Source of the DNA: Sphingomonas sp.
GTDB taxonomy: Bacteria > Pseudomonadota > Alphaproteobacteria > Sphingomonadales > Sphingomonadaceae
DNA length: 64,000 nucleotides
NCBI RefSeq assembly: GCF_017304635.1
Contig: NZ_JAFKMA010000002.1
Span: 391,244 to 455,243 of the forward strand
Direction of reading: 5' to 3'
The translations under genes were made by a program, and so were the position numbers. The notes beneath the pieces were generated by a model. It saw only the letters and a program-made list of their open reading frames with translations. It ran no database searches and had not been told where the DNA came from. This document shows positions 17,420 through 24,893 of the stretch, piece after piece (positions within the stretch are counted from its first letter, which is position 1; every line of letters starts with the position of its first letter).

Positions 17420-18427
17420 ATGCTTATGAAACCCGTCATCTACGGCCTGTCCGGCCTGGCCCTGACCGCCGACGAGCGCGCTTTCTATCGTGAAGCCGAT
17501 CCATGCGGCTACATCCTGTTCAAGCGCAACGTAGCCGATCGCGCGCAACTCCGGGCGTTGACCGACTCGCTGCGGGATCTGTCGGGGCGCGACGACGTGC
17601 CGATCCTGATCGATCAGGAGGGCGGACGGGTGCAGCGGCTGGGCCCGCCCGAATGGCCCGATTTCCCAGCCGGGCCAGTGTTCGACGCGTTGTACGATAT
17701 CGCGCCTATGTCGGCGATCGAGGCGGCGCGCGCCAACGCCCACGCGACCGCGCTGATGCTGGCGGAGGTCGGCATCAACGTCGATTGCTGGCCATTGCTC
17801 GACGTGGCGCAGCCCGACACGACCGAGGCGATCACGATCCGCGCGCTGGGGCATGAGCCGATGCGCGTCGCCGCGATGGGCCGCGCGATCCTGGAGGGGT
17901 TGCAGGCTGGTGGCGTCGTCGGGGTGGTCAAGCACATGCCGGGGCATGGCCGCTCGCACCTCGACACCCATCTAGCGCTGCCGACGGTGACGGCGTCCGA
18001 AGCCGAGCTGGACAGCGACCTCCGGCCGTTCCGCACGCTCGCGCATGCGCCGATGGGCATGACAAGTCACATCGTATTCGAGGCGTGGGACCGGGAGCGC
18101 CCAGCGACGCTGTCGCCAGTGATCGTCGAGGAGGTGATCCGCGGCAAGATCGGCTTCGACGGGCTGTTGATGACCGACGATATCGACATGAAGGCGCTGT
18201 CGGGCACGGCGGGCGAGAAGGCGGCGGGGGCGATCGCGGCGGGGTGCGACGTTGTGCTCGATTGCTGGGGCCGGATGGACGAGATGGCCGAGATCGCCGA
18301 GTTGCTGAGCGACATGCCGCCCCGCTCGCTCGACCGGCTGGAGCGCGCGATGGCGACGATCGGCGCGCCGGAGGGGGATTTCGCGGAACAGATCGCCAAG
18401 CGGGATGCGTTGCTGGCGTTGGTTTGA
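17420..18427 (+). CDS. nagZ: Beta-N-acetylhexosaminidase NagZ
   Basis: GH3-family cytoplasmic hexosaminidase that removes GlcNAc from anhydro-muropeptides during wall recycling. It has 335 residues. Signature segments are PILIDQEGGRVQRL and VVKHMPGHGRSHLDTH, which carries the catalytic His/Asp loop (KHxPGHG), and the nucleophile Asp in LLMTDDIDMKAL. The ATG at 17420 follows GGGAGGGGAGAG; an ATG at 17426 is an alternative. It lies beside a SPOR-domain gene and before scpAB. Confidence 0.95.
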   Translation: MLMKPVIYGLSGLALTADERAFYREADPCGYILFKRNVADRAQLRALTDSLRDLSGRDDVPILIDQEGGRVQRLGPPEWPDFPAGPVFDALYDIAPMSAIEAARANAHATALMLAEVGINVDCWPLLDVAQPDTTEAITIRALGHEPMRVAAMGRAILEGLQAGGVVGVVKHMPGHGRSHLDTHLALPTVTASEAELDSDLRPFRTLAHAPMGMTSHIVFEAWDRERPATLSPVIVEEVIRGKIGFDGLLMTDDIDMKALSGTAGEKAAGAIAAGCDVVLDCWGRMDEMAEIAELLSDMPPRSLDRLERAMATIGAPEGDFAEQIAKRDALLALV

Positions 18428-18440
18428 TCCCAACCAAGGT

Positions 18441-18548
18441 CGTCATCCCCGCGAAAGCGGGGACCCAGCTCCAGCCCATGCCTCACGAAACGACCGTGGC
18501 GTTGGGGGATAGGGTGGGAGCTGGGTCCCCGGCTTCGCGAAGATGACG
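18441..18548. repeat. Inverted repeat (CGTCATCCCCGCGAAAGCGG family) between nagZ and scpA
   Basis: The arm 18441-18472 (CGTCATCCCC, GCGAAAGC, GGGGACCCAGCTCC) pairs with 18517-18548 (GGAGCTGGGTCCCC...AGATGACG). The inner loop is ~44 bp. A possible scpA ATG at 18543 lies inside the right arm and is less likely as the true start for that reason. Confidence 0.85.
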
Positions 18549-18602
18549 GTGATGGGCAGAGCCGCAGGTGACAATCCGGCCGCGATCCGCTTACATCCGC
18601 CG

Positions 18603-19334
18603 ATGGACCCCGATCCCGACACGCTGACGCTCGACATAGATGGGTGGGAGGGGCCGCTCGACCTGCTGCTGGCGCTGGCGCGGTCGCAGAAGGTGGATCT
18701 CAAGCAAATCTCGATCCTTGCCCTCGTCGAGCAGTATCTGGCCTATGTCGAGCAGGCGCGGGCGCTCAAGCTGGAGGTCGCGGCCGATTATCTCGTGATG
18801 GCGGCGTGGCTGGCGTATCTGAAGTCGGCGCTGCTCCTCCCGCGCGATCCCGAAGTCGAGCCGAGCCCCGAGGAACTGGCGCTGCGGCTGCAATTGCGGC
18901 TCGAACGGCTGAATGCGATGCGCGAGGCTGGCGCACGGTTGCTGGCACGCGATCGGCTGGGGCGTGACGTGTTCGCGCGGACCGCGCCCGAGGGGTTGCG
19001 CACCGTCCGCAAGTCGCTGTGGCAGGCGGAGATTTACGACCTGATCGCCGCCTATGGCCAGATCAACGCGCGCAACCGGCCGGTCTTCCACGTCGTCCAT
19101 GAGCGTCCGGTGATGACGCTCGACGCCGCGCTGGAGCGCGTATCGCGGTTGCTCGGCGAATCGCTTGACTGGGCGACGATCGAGACCTTTCTGCCGCCGG
19201 GGTTCGACGGGGCGTTCCGCAAGTCGGCGCTGGCGTCGAGCTTCGTCGCGGCATTGGAACTCGCGCGGCTGGGCAAGGCTGAGCTGCGCCAGCAATCGCC
19301 ATTCGCACCGCTCTACCTCAAGGCCGCCGGATGA
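18603..19334 (+). CDS. scpA: Segregation and condensation protein A
   Basis: Kleisin subunit that bridges SMC heads in chromosome condensation, with ScpB. Recognisable by LTLDIDGWEGPLDLLLALAR and VDLKQISILALVEQYL at the N-terminus, AADYLVMAAWLAYLKSALLLP, and the winged-helix C-terminus (TIETFLPPGFDGAFRKSALA). Start at 18603 gives 243 residues; ATG at 18543 would add 20 residues that lack family character and partly lie in a repeat. It overlaps scpB by 4 bp. Confidence 0.92.
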   Translation: MDPDPDTLTLDIDGWEGPLDLLLALARSQKVDLKQISILALVEQYLAYVEQARALKLEVAADYLVMAAWLAYLKSALLLPRDPEVEPSPEELALRLQLRLERLNAMREAGARLLARDRLGRDVFARTAPEGLRTVRKSLWQAEIYDLIAAYGQINARNRPVFHVVHERPVMTLDAALERVSRLLGESLDWATIETFLPPGFDGAFRKSALASSFVAALELARLGKAELRQQSPFAPLYLKAAG

Positions 19335-19933
19335 GCGAGGAGCCCGACCCATTCGAGCGCGCGGTCGAGGCGGTGCTGTTCGCCGCCGCCGAGCCGCTGA
19401 CGCTCGACGCGATCCGCGCGCATGTCGGCGAGGGCGACGTGCGCCAGGCGCTCGATCGCATCGCGGCGTTCCATGCCGGGCGCGGCATCGAGCTGGTCCG
19501 GCGCGGTGACCGCTGGCATTTCCAGACCGCGGGCGACCTCGCCCACCTTCTCCGCCGCGACCGCGAGGAACCGCGCAAGCTGTCGCGCGCTGCGATCGAG
19601 ACGCTGGCGATCATCGCCTATCACGAGCCGGTGACGCGGGCGGAGATCGAGGCGATCCGCGGCGTGCAGATTTCGAAGGGAACGCTCGACGTGTTGATGG
19701 AGGCGGGCTGGGCGCGCCCGGCCGGCCGGCGCGAGACGCCGGGGCGTCCGCTCACCTATGCGACCACGCCCGACTTCCTGACGCATTTCGGGCTCGCCAG
19801 CCGCCGCGACCTGCCCGGGATCGACGATCTGCGCGCGGCCGGGCTGCTCGATCCGATCGATCTCGCGCTGGCGGATGCGGTTTTGGGCGATAGCGACGAC
19901 GAAGAAGTGGCAAACGCGGCCGAAGACGCTTAA
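19331..19933 (+). CDS. scpB: Segregation and condensation protein B
   Basis: 200-residue partner of ScpA, two winged helices. Family marks: EAVLFAAAEPLTLDAIRAHVG, the central LSRAAIETLAIIAYHEPVTRAEIEAIRGV, and GWARPAGRRETPGRPLTYATT. The start overlaps the scpA stop, so the pair is co-translated. The C-terminal tail is acidic and short. Confidence 0.94.
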   Translation: MSEEPDPFERAVEAVLFAAAEPLTLDAIRAHVGEGDVRQALDRIAAFHAGRGIELVRRGDRWHFQTAGDLAHLLRRDREEPRKLSRAAIETLAIIAYHEPVTRAEIEAIRGVQISKGTLDVLMEAGWARPAGRRETPGRPLTYATTPDFLTHFGLASRRDLPGIDDLRAAGLLDPIDLALADAVLGDSDDEEVANAAEDA

Positions 19934-19980
19934 ATAGGGCGATATCCAATGCCGCATGTCGCGTTCGAGGAGATTGAGTG

Positions 19981-20208
19981 ATGGGTAGTTTCAGCCTGGT
20001 CCATTGGCTGATATTCGGCGTGATCGCGATCCTCGTGCTCGGCGGTGGCCGCTTCTCGAATATGATGGGCGACGTCGCCAAGGGTATCAAGCAGTTCAAG
20101 AAGGGCATGGCCGACGACGACGAGACGCCACCGCAGCGGCTGGAAGCGAAGCGCGCCGATCCGGTGATCGACGCCGAGGCGCAGCGCGTCCGCGACGCCG
20201 AGCGTTAA
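19981..20208 (+). CDS. tatA: Sec-independent translocase subunit TatA
   Basis: 75 residues: a short periplasmic N-terminus, one transmembrane helix ([18 protein letters not shown]), the conserved amphipathic helix with [14 protein letters not shown], and a charged tail. The F-G hinge is replaced by GGGRF, which is normal in sphingomonads. GAGGAGA 8 nt before the ATG decides the start over an upstream GTG. First gene of tatABC; forms the pore for folded, twin-arginine proteins such as the DUF1501 protein upstream. Confidence 0.94.
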   Translation: MGSFSLVHWLIFGVIAILVLGGGRFSNMMGDVAKGIKQFKKGMADDDETPPQRLEAKRADPVIDAEAQRVRDAER

Positions 20209-20231
20209 CAGCCGGACAGGAGTCCGGTCGC

Positions 20232-20735
20232 ATGATCCTGGATATCGCCCCGACCGAATTGCTGGTGCTGGGCACGGTCGCGTTGCTCGTCATCCCGCCG
20301 AAGGACCTGCCGCGCGCGATGCGGATCGCCGGGCAATGGGTCGGGCGTGCGCGGGGCATGGCGCGCACGTTCCGCTCCGGGTTCGACGACATGATCCGCG
20401 AATCCGAGTTCCAGGAAATGGAGCGCAAGTGGAAGGCGGAGAACGAGCGGATCATGCGCGAATTTCCGCCGACGCCGGACCAGGCCGCGCTAATGGCGCC
20501 GCACGAGCCCGCACCGCACGAGCCGGCTTCCGTCGAGCCGCTGCCCCAGGTCGAGCCGACCGCGCCGGTGGTCGACATGCCCGTCGCGGAAGAACCGGCG
20601 ATCGCGCCGGTCAAGGCCGCGCCCAAGCGGCGCGCGAAGCCGGCGGCGGGCACCACCGTGACCGCGCCCGCGCCGCGCAAGCGCGTGCCGGCGAAATCAA
20701 CGGCTCGCCCGCGCGCGAAGCCGGCCAAGCCCTGA
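20232..20735 (+). CDS. tatB: Sec-independent translocase subunit TatB
   Basis: 167 residues: MILDIAPTELLVLGTVALLVIPPKDLP is the TatB-type N-terminal helix with the conserved E and P, then an amphipathic helix (RGMARTFRSGFDDMIRESEF), then a long Pro/Ala/Lys tail. With TatC it forms the signal-peptide receptor. AGGAG precedes the ATG. It lies 23 bp after tatA and 4 bp before tatC. Confidence 0.93.
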   Translation: MILDIAPTELLVLGTVALLVIPPKDLPRAMRIAGQWVGRARGMARTFRSGFDDMIRESEFQEMERKWKAENERIMREFPPTPDQAALMAPHEPAPHEPASVEPLPQVEPTAPVVDMPVAEEPAIAPVKAAPKRRAKPAAGTTVTAPAPRKRVPAKSTARPRAKPAKP

Positions 20736-20739
20736 CGCG

Positions 20740-21522
20740 ATGATCGATCCCGAAGACGAAATGGCGATGGACGCCAGCCGCGCGCCGCTGTTCGAGCATC
20801 TGGTCGAATTGCGCAAACGGCTGCTCATCAGCCTCGCGACGCTGGCGGTGCTGTTCGGCATCTGCCTTTATTTCGCCGAGCCGATCTTCGGGTTCCTGGT
20901 CAAGCCGCTGGTCGCGGCGGGGCAGAAAAAGGTCTATTACGCGCAATTGTTCGAGGCGTTCTTCGTCCAGCTCAAGGTCGCGTTCTTCGCCGCCACCGTG
21001 CTCTCGTTCCCGGTCGTCGCCAACCAATTGTGGCAGTTCATCGCCCCCGGCCTGTACCGCAAGGAAAAGCGCGCGCTGCTGCCGTTCCTGCTGGCGACGC
21101 CGGTGCTGTTCGCCGCGGGTTGCGCGATGGCCTATTACGTCGCGATCCCGGCGGCGTTGCACTTCCTGCTGAGCTATCAGACCGATGTGGGCGGAGTGCA
21201 GCAGGAAGCGTTACCGATGGTCGGCAATTACCTGACCGTCATCATGCAGTTCCTGTTCGGGTTCGGGGTGTCGTTTCTACTGCCAGTCCTACTGATGCTG
21301 CTCGAGAGGGCGGGGATCGTGACGCTCCAGCAATTGGTGAAGGCGCAGCGGTACGCGATCCTCGGTTGCTTTGCGGTTGCGTTGTTCCTGGCGCCGCCCG
21401 ACGCCGGGTCGATGGTGATGCTGGCGGCGCCGCTGGTCGGGCTGTTCTACCTGACGCTGGTTGCGATCTGGCTGACGCACCGCCGTCGCGCAAAGACGGA
21501 TCACGTCGAAGCTGCCGGCTGA
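20740..21522 (+). CDS. tatC: Sec-independent translocase subunit TatC
   Basis: 260 residues with six hydrophobic segments. Conserved marks are the N-terminal LFEHLVELRKRLLIS, which contacts the twin-arginine signal, the FFVQLKVAFFAATVLSFPV segment, and LWQFIAPGLYRKEKRALLPF. Last gene of tatABC. Downstream is a structured intergenic region (candidate small RNA on the other strand). Confidence 0.96.
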   Translation: MIDPEDEMAMDASRAPLFEHLVELRKRLLISLATLAVLFGICLYFAEPIFGFLVKPLVAAGQKKVYYAQLFEAFFVQLKVAFFAATVLSFPVVANQLWQFIAPGLYRKEKRALLPFLLATPVLFAAGCAMAYYVAIPAALHFLLSYQTDVGGVQQEALPMVGNYLTVIMQFLFGFGVSFLLPVLLMLLERAGIVTLQQLVKAQRYAILGCFAVALFLAPPDAGSMVMLAAPLVGLFYLTLVAIWLTHRRRAKTDHVEAAG

Positions 21523-21559
21523 GCCGCATCGCGGCCTGCCGTTCCAAATCATTGCTCTG

Positions 21560-21665
21560 AAAAGAATTTAGGCCCGAAAGCGTCACCGGGGGGGGAGGGG
21601 TGGACGCTTCCGGGCCTATGTCTTGGATAGCGAGAGCGGGGGGGGCATAAGGTCGCTATCCGAAG
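21560..21665 (-). ncRNA. Candidate EcfG-dependent small RNA with two C-rich hairpin loops
   Basis: Read on the minus strand, a stress-sigma-factor promoter (21671-21695) directs a transcript starting near 21664. It folds into hairpin 1, a perfect 9-bp stem GGATAGCGA/TCGCTATCC at 21661-21653 and 21633-21625, whose loop carries eight consecutive C. It then folds into hairpin 2, a 16-bp stem with one mismatch (21618-21603 with 21584-21569), whose loop reads CCCC-U-CCCCCCCC, followed by a U-rich run (AAAUUCUUUUC) that would terminate. No open reading frame fits. The loop is complementary to strong purine-rich ribosome binding sites. The design resembles GsrN of Caulobacter (stress-sigma-dependent, C-rich loop); sequence homology is not claimed. 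Confidence 0.65.
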
Positions 21666-21670
21666 ATCAG

Positions 21671-21695
21671 AACGGCTCTCACCAAAATGGGTTCC
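21671..21695 (-). promoter_or_regulatory. EcfG-type (general stress) promoter for the small RNA
   Basis: On the minus strand GGAAC (21695-21691) is followed by 16 nt and CGTT (21674-21671), an exact match to the alphaproteobacterial EcfG consensus GGAAC-N16/17-CGTT. It lies 34 bp beyond the phyP stop codon and points away from phyP toward the two hairpins. Confidence 0.75.
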
Positions 21696-21734
21696 CAAAA
21701 AAAGCGCGCGGCGGCATCTTTTTTCCGCAACCGA

Positions 21735-23324
21735 TCAATCGCGTCCGGTGACCGGGATCGCGATTTCATATGACCCCGTCAGCGGGTCGTGATGCAGCGG
21801 CGCGCGGAGCTGCCGCGACAGGCCCTCGACGACGCGAGCATAACGCTGGCCGAGCGCTTCCTTCAGCGCGTCGCTTTCGACCAGGGCCGGCGAACTCGTG
21901 CGGAGGATCGCCGCCATCGGCGTCTCGCCCGCGCGCACCGACAGCCGAATCTGCGCCGCCGGATTGATCCGCGTCGCCAGCTCGATCAACTCGGTCAGCA
22001 GGAAGGCGATCGCGATCGCCACGTCCTGGCTGACCAGGAACGGCTCGATCTCGAGCAGGATGCTCATCCGCGCGCCCTCGGGACTGGTCGCGCGGATGTT
22101 CGACGCGAGCTCGCCGATCACCGCGCGCAAGGCGAGGCCACGATTGTCCTCCATCTCCGCGAAATGGTGGCGATGGACGACCGACAGCGCATCGACCCGG
22201 CGCTGGATCGAGGCATAGGCGAGCATCGCCTCGTCGGCCTGCGCGCTACGCGAATGGAGGTTGATGAGGCTGGAGATGACCTGCAGGTTGTTCTTGACGC
22301 GGTGATGGACCTCGCGTGTCAGCTTGGTCTGGCGCACCAGTCCCTCCGCCAATCCCGCCTCGTGCAGGATCAGGGTGCGGCTGAGCGACCGGAAGGTCTC
22401 GCCGAGCTCGCGGATTTCCTGGGCGGGAAGAGCGCGGAGCATGTTGGGATCGATCGTCTCGCCGGGGCGATAGGCGGCGATCTGCGTCCGCAGCGAGCGC
22501 AACGGCCGAACCAGCATGCGATCGACCACCAGCCACGCGACTGCCGCCGCCAGCAGCCACATGACGATCGGCACTAGCAACGACAGCAGGATCGGCTGCG
22601 TGAACACGCTCGCGCTGGTCGACATGCCGACCGCGAGGTTGCCGATGTTGAGGATCGTCTTTTCCGCCGGGTGCACCGCCAACACCGAATTCGCGGCCGG
22701 TTCGCGCAGCACCAGGACATCGGCATCGTTATCGATGATGCGCAGGGTCTCGGTATAATCGCCCGAGAAGGCGCTGGGCTTGGCGATCGTGCGAAGGAAC
22801 GCGATGGGGAAGAACGCCGCGCCGCGCGTCGCCCCGTCGGCACTCGTCACCGACAGGACCAATCCGCGATCGGCGACGATCCGCGACGCGACCGGTCCGC
22901 CGGGCAGCGCCGCCGGTGAGACGATCGGCAGGCTGTCGCCGCACAGCGTACGGCCGCTGCGATCGGTGATCCGGAAGGTCGGGCCGGCGACGCCCTGTTG
23001 CGTGAAAACGCCGATGGCGCGCGCGCAACTCGGCGCGTCGGCGGGGTCGTGACCCAGCGCGTTCATCGCCGAGATCAGGGCGGTCATGTCGCCGACCAGT
23101 TCGATCGCCAGATGCCGTCCGCTTTCCTGCGCGGCGAGGCGTAGCTGCGAGCTTGCCTCTTGCCCGGCCTGCCGCGTGGTGGACAGCGTCGCCAGCACCG
23201 CGACGATCGCGAACGGCAGCAGCACCGCCAGCAGGATGACGAAGATCTTCGCGCCGGTCGGCATGCGCGCGATCCGTGCGCCCAGTGTCGATCCTGGGTG
23301 CCGGCGGGCCGCGCTGTCGTTCAT
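21735..23324 (-). CDS. phyP: PhyP-like membrane sensor of the general stress response (HisKA_2 type, degenerate ATPase)
   Basis: 529 residues: transmembrane helices at ~26-48 and ~246-268 enclose a periplasmic sensor region, followed by a HAMP-like stretch and a HisKA_2 dimerisation box EVHHRVKNNLQVISSLINLH (His 341 in HRxKNNLQ). The C-terminal HATPase part is atypical. The expected N-box (NELxxNAxKHA) reads TELIELATRINP, and I see no G1/G2 glycine boxes, so ATP binding is doubtful. A phosphatase-type negative regulator of PhyR, as reported for PhyP of Sphingomonas, fits better than a kinase. It is 3 bp downstream of nepR in the same operon. Confidence 0.8.
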   Translation of the reverse strand: MNDSAARRHPGSTLGARIARMPTGAKIFVILLAVLLPFAIVAVLATLSTTRQAGQEASSQLRLAAQESGRHLAIELVGDMTALISAMNALGHDPADAPSCARAIGVFTQQGVAGPTFRITDRSGRTLCGDSLPIVSPAALPGGPVASRIVADRGLVLSVTSADGATRGAAFFPIAFLRTIAKPSAFSGDYTETLRIIDNDADVLVLREPAANSVLAVHPAEKTILNIGNLAVGMSTSASVFTQPILLSLLVPIVMWLLAAAVAWLVVDRMLVRPLRSLRTQIAAYRPGETIDPNMLRALPAQEIRELGETFRSLSRTLILHEAGLAEGLVRQTKLTREVHHRVKNNLQVISSLINLHSRSAQADEAMLAYASIQRRVDALSVVHRHHFAEMEDNRGLALRAVIGELASNIRATSPEGARMSILLEIEPFLVSQDVAIAIAFLLTELIELATRINPAAQIRLSVRAGETPMAAILRTSSPALVESDALKEALGQRYARVVEGLSRQLRAPLHHDPLTGSYEIAIPVTGRD

Positions 23325-23327
23325 CGC

Positions 23328-23516
23328 TCAGCCCAGCTTGCGGAGCAGATCGAGCATCTCGTCGGGAACGGGTTCGCTGACGGCATTGTCATACACCGAC
23401 CGCAGCGCGCTGCCGACCGCCTCATCCTTGCGTTTTCCACCGTCGTCACCGGATCCGCCGGATTTGCTCCGCTTCGGTGACGGCTTGTCAGACTGCAAAA
23501 CGATCCCCTTCGACAT
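23328..23516 (-). CDS. nepR: Anti-sigma factor NepR
   Basis: 62 residues. After a basic, disordered N-terminus the two-helix NepR core is clear: DEAVGSALRSVYDNAVSEPVPDEMLDLL. NepR sequesters EcfG until phosphorylated PhyR binds it. The start at 23516 (MSKGIVLQ) is chosen because upstream codons are not NepR-like. phyP follows after 3 bp and phyR is divergent. A GGAAC-N16-GGTT promoter lies 80-105 bp upstream. Confidence 0.88.
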   Translation of the reverse strand: MSKGIVLQSDKPSPKRSKSGGSGDDGGKRKDEAVGSALRSVYDNAVSEPVPDEMLDLLRKLG

Positions 23517-23597
23517 CCGCCATGGTGAAACGGTGTAACGCGCACGTGCGCCCCGCATATACGATCCCCCGGCGAAATTACGCCACGGCCCTCGTGA

Positions 23598-23622
23598 AAC
23601 CAAAAACGCCGTCGATTGTTCC
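23598..23622 (-). promoter_or_regulatory. Probable EcfG promoter of nepR-phyP
   Basis: On the minus strand GGAAC (23622-23618), 16 nt, then GGTT (23601-23598), one mismatch from CGTT. Predicted start near 23590, 75 nt before the nepR ATG. It fits autoregulation of the anti-sigma operon. Confidence 0.55.
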
Positions 23623-23627
23623 GCCAT

Positions 23628-23653
23628 CGAACAGAAATAAGTCATGTTGCGTT
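23628..23653 (+). promoter_or_regulatory. Probable EcfG promoter of phyR
   Basis: CGAAC (23628-23632), 17 nt, CGTT (23650-23653): one mismatch from GGAAC-N17-CGTT, 54 bp upstream of the phyR ATG and pointing at it. It is back to back with the nepR promoter (5-bp gap). Confidence 0.5.
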
Positions 23654-23706
23654 AATCAGGTCGCGCCCGCACAAGGACGGCCGTTTTCGGGGAGTCCCTT
23701 ATCACC

Positions 23707-24513
23707 ATGTCGCTCGGTCAGCAGCTTGCCCCTCATCTACCGTTTCTCCGCCGCTATGGCCGCGCTCTGACCGGCAGCCAGGAACATGGCGACCGCTACG
23801 TCCGCGCCGCGCTGGAGGCGATCGTGGCGGCGCCGGAGGAGTTTCCGCGCGATGTCGATCCGCGGCTCGGCCTGTATCGCACGTTCCAGGTGATCTGGCG
23901 GACGACCAACCGCGACGACGAAGTGGCGCTGAGCGAGGATATCGAGAGCGGCGACGATCAGGAGGCGATCGCGCGCGCGCGGCTCGCGAAGATCACCCCG
24001 CTGTCGCGCCAGGCGCTGTTGCTGACCGCGATGGAGGGTTTCAGCGCGGAGGATGCCGGCTTCCTGATCGACACCGATGCCGACAGCGTCGACGCGCTGG
24101 TTGCCGAGGCGCTGGCCGAGATCGAGAAACAGACTCGCGCTCGCGTGCTCATCATCGAGGACGAGCCGATCATCGCGATGGACATCGAGACGATCGTCCG
24201 CGACCTCGGCCATGACGTGACCAGCGTCGCGGTAACGCGCGACGAGGCGGTGGCGTCGGCAATGGCCGATCGCCCGGGTCTTGTCCTGGCCGACATCCAG
24301 CTTGCCGACGACAGTTCGGGGATCGACGCGGTCAAGGACATCCTGACCGAGTTCCAGGTGCCGGTGATCTTCATCACCGCCTTTCCCGAGCGCCTGTTGA
24401 CCGGCGAGCGGCCCGAGCCGACGTTCCTCATCACCAAGCCGTTCCAGCGCTCGACGGTGAAGGCGGCGATCAGCCAGGCGTTGTTCTTCGACGAGGCGAC
24501 GGTACCGGCCTGA
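23707..24513 (+). CDS. phyR: General stress response regulator PhyR (sigma-like plus receiver)
   Basis: 268 residues. The N-terminal ~140 residues mimic an ECF sigma factor (sigma2/sigma4-like helices), followed by a receiver domain from about residue 146 with acidic pair E151/D152, phospho-acceptor D196 (GLVLADIQLAD), T224 and K244. The FITAFPE stretch is the 'FAT GUY' receiver signature of PhyR and partners. When phosphorylated, the sigma-like domain captures NepR and frees EcfG. Divergent from nepR, with ecfG just downstream. Confidence 0.95.
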   Translation: MSLGQQLAPHLPFLRRYGRALTGSQEHGDRYVRAALEAIVAAPEEFPRDVDPRLGLYRTFQVIWRTTNRDDEVALSEDIESGDDQEAIARARLAKITPLSRQALLLTAMEGFSAEDAGFLIDTDADSVDALVAEALAEIEKQTRARVLIIEDEPIIAMDIETIVRDLGHDVTSVAVTRDEAVASAMADRPGLVLADIQLADDSSGIDAVKDILTEFQVPVIFITAFPERLLTGERPEPTFLITKPFQRSTVKAAISQALFFDEATVPA

Positions 24514-24621
24514 TCGTACAGCTGTCGGACGAACGGGCGAGCCTTTCGCCGGCCGGCTGCATCGATTCCGCGATTGCGCGACAAATGGCGAAATCGATGG
24601 CGGCAAAGTTCCGTCGGTTAC

Positions 24622-24646
24622 GGACCCAAAACGGATTTGGCGCGTT
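24622..24646 (+). promoter_or_regulatory. Possible EcfG promoter upstream of ecfG
   Basis: GGACC (24622-24626), 16 nt, CGTT (24643-24646); one mismatch from consensus. The predicted start (~24653) would sit on the start codon of the 52-aa gene, so it may mainly serve ecfG or give a leaderless message. Weak call. Confidence 0.35.
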
Positions 24647-24654
24647 CGACCGGG

Positions 24655-24813
24655 ATGGCTGATCCTAACCAACCCAGAATCCGCGAATCCGGTGAAGAAG
24701 CGCGTGCCGGCGAGACATCCGGCCACATGCGCTGGGTGCTGGGGATCTCGATCCTGCTGGCGGTCGTCGTGCTGTCGCTGCTCGTCTGGGGGCCGTACCT
24801 TTTCCATAAGTAA
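24655..24813 (+). CDS. Small single-pass membrane protein between phyR and ecfG
   Basis: 52 residues: a polar N-terminal half (MADPNQPRIRESGEEARAGE) and one transmembrane helix (WVLGISILLAVVVLSLLVWG) close to the C-terminus. No family recognised. It lies 141 bp after phyR and 80 bp before ecfG, all in one direction, so it is probably cotranscribed with the stress regulon core. The ribosome binding site is weak. Confidence 0.6.
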   Translation: MADPNQPRIRESGEEARAGETSGHMRWVLGISILLAVVVLSLLVWGPYLFHK

Positions 24814-24893
24814 CGCGTAGCGGTTGGCTTTCGCGCCAATCGTCTTATCTATCGGGCCAAGGTCGCGAATTTGCGCCCGTGCCACGGAGCTTC

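Noticed and set aside
21588-21645. Two runs of eight G on the plus strand, considered as a G-quadruplex or tatC attenuator
   Set aside because: Each run sits in the loop of a hairpin, and an exact EcfG promoter points the other way, so the minus-strand RNA reading explains the structure better.
23086-23538. Plus-strand 150-aa frame across phyP and nepR
   Set aside because: Antisense to two recognised genes; no support for translation.
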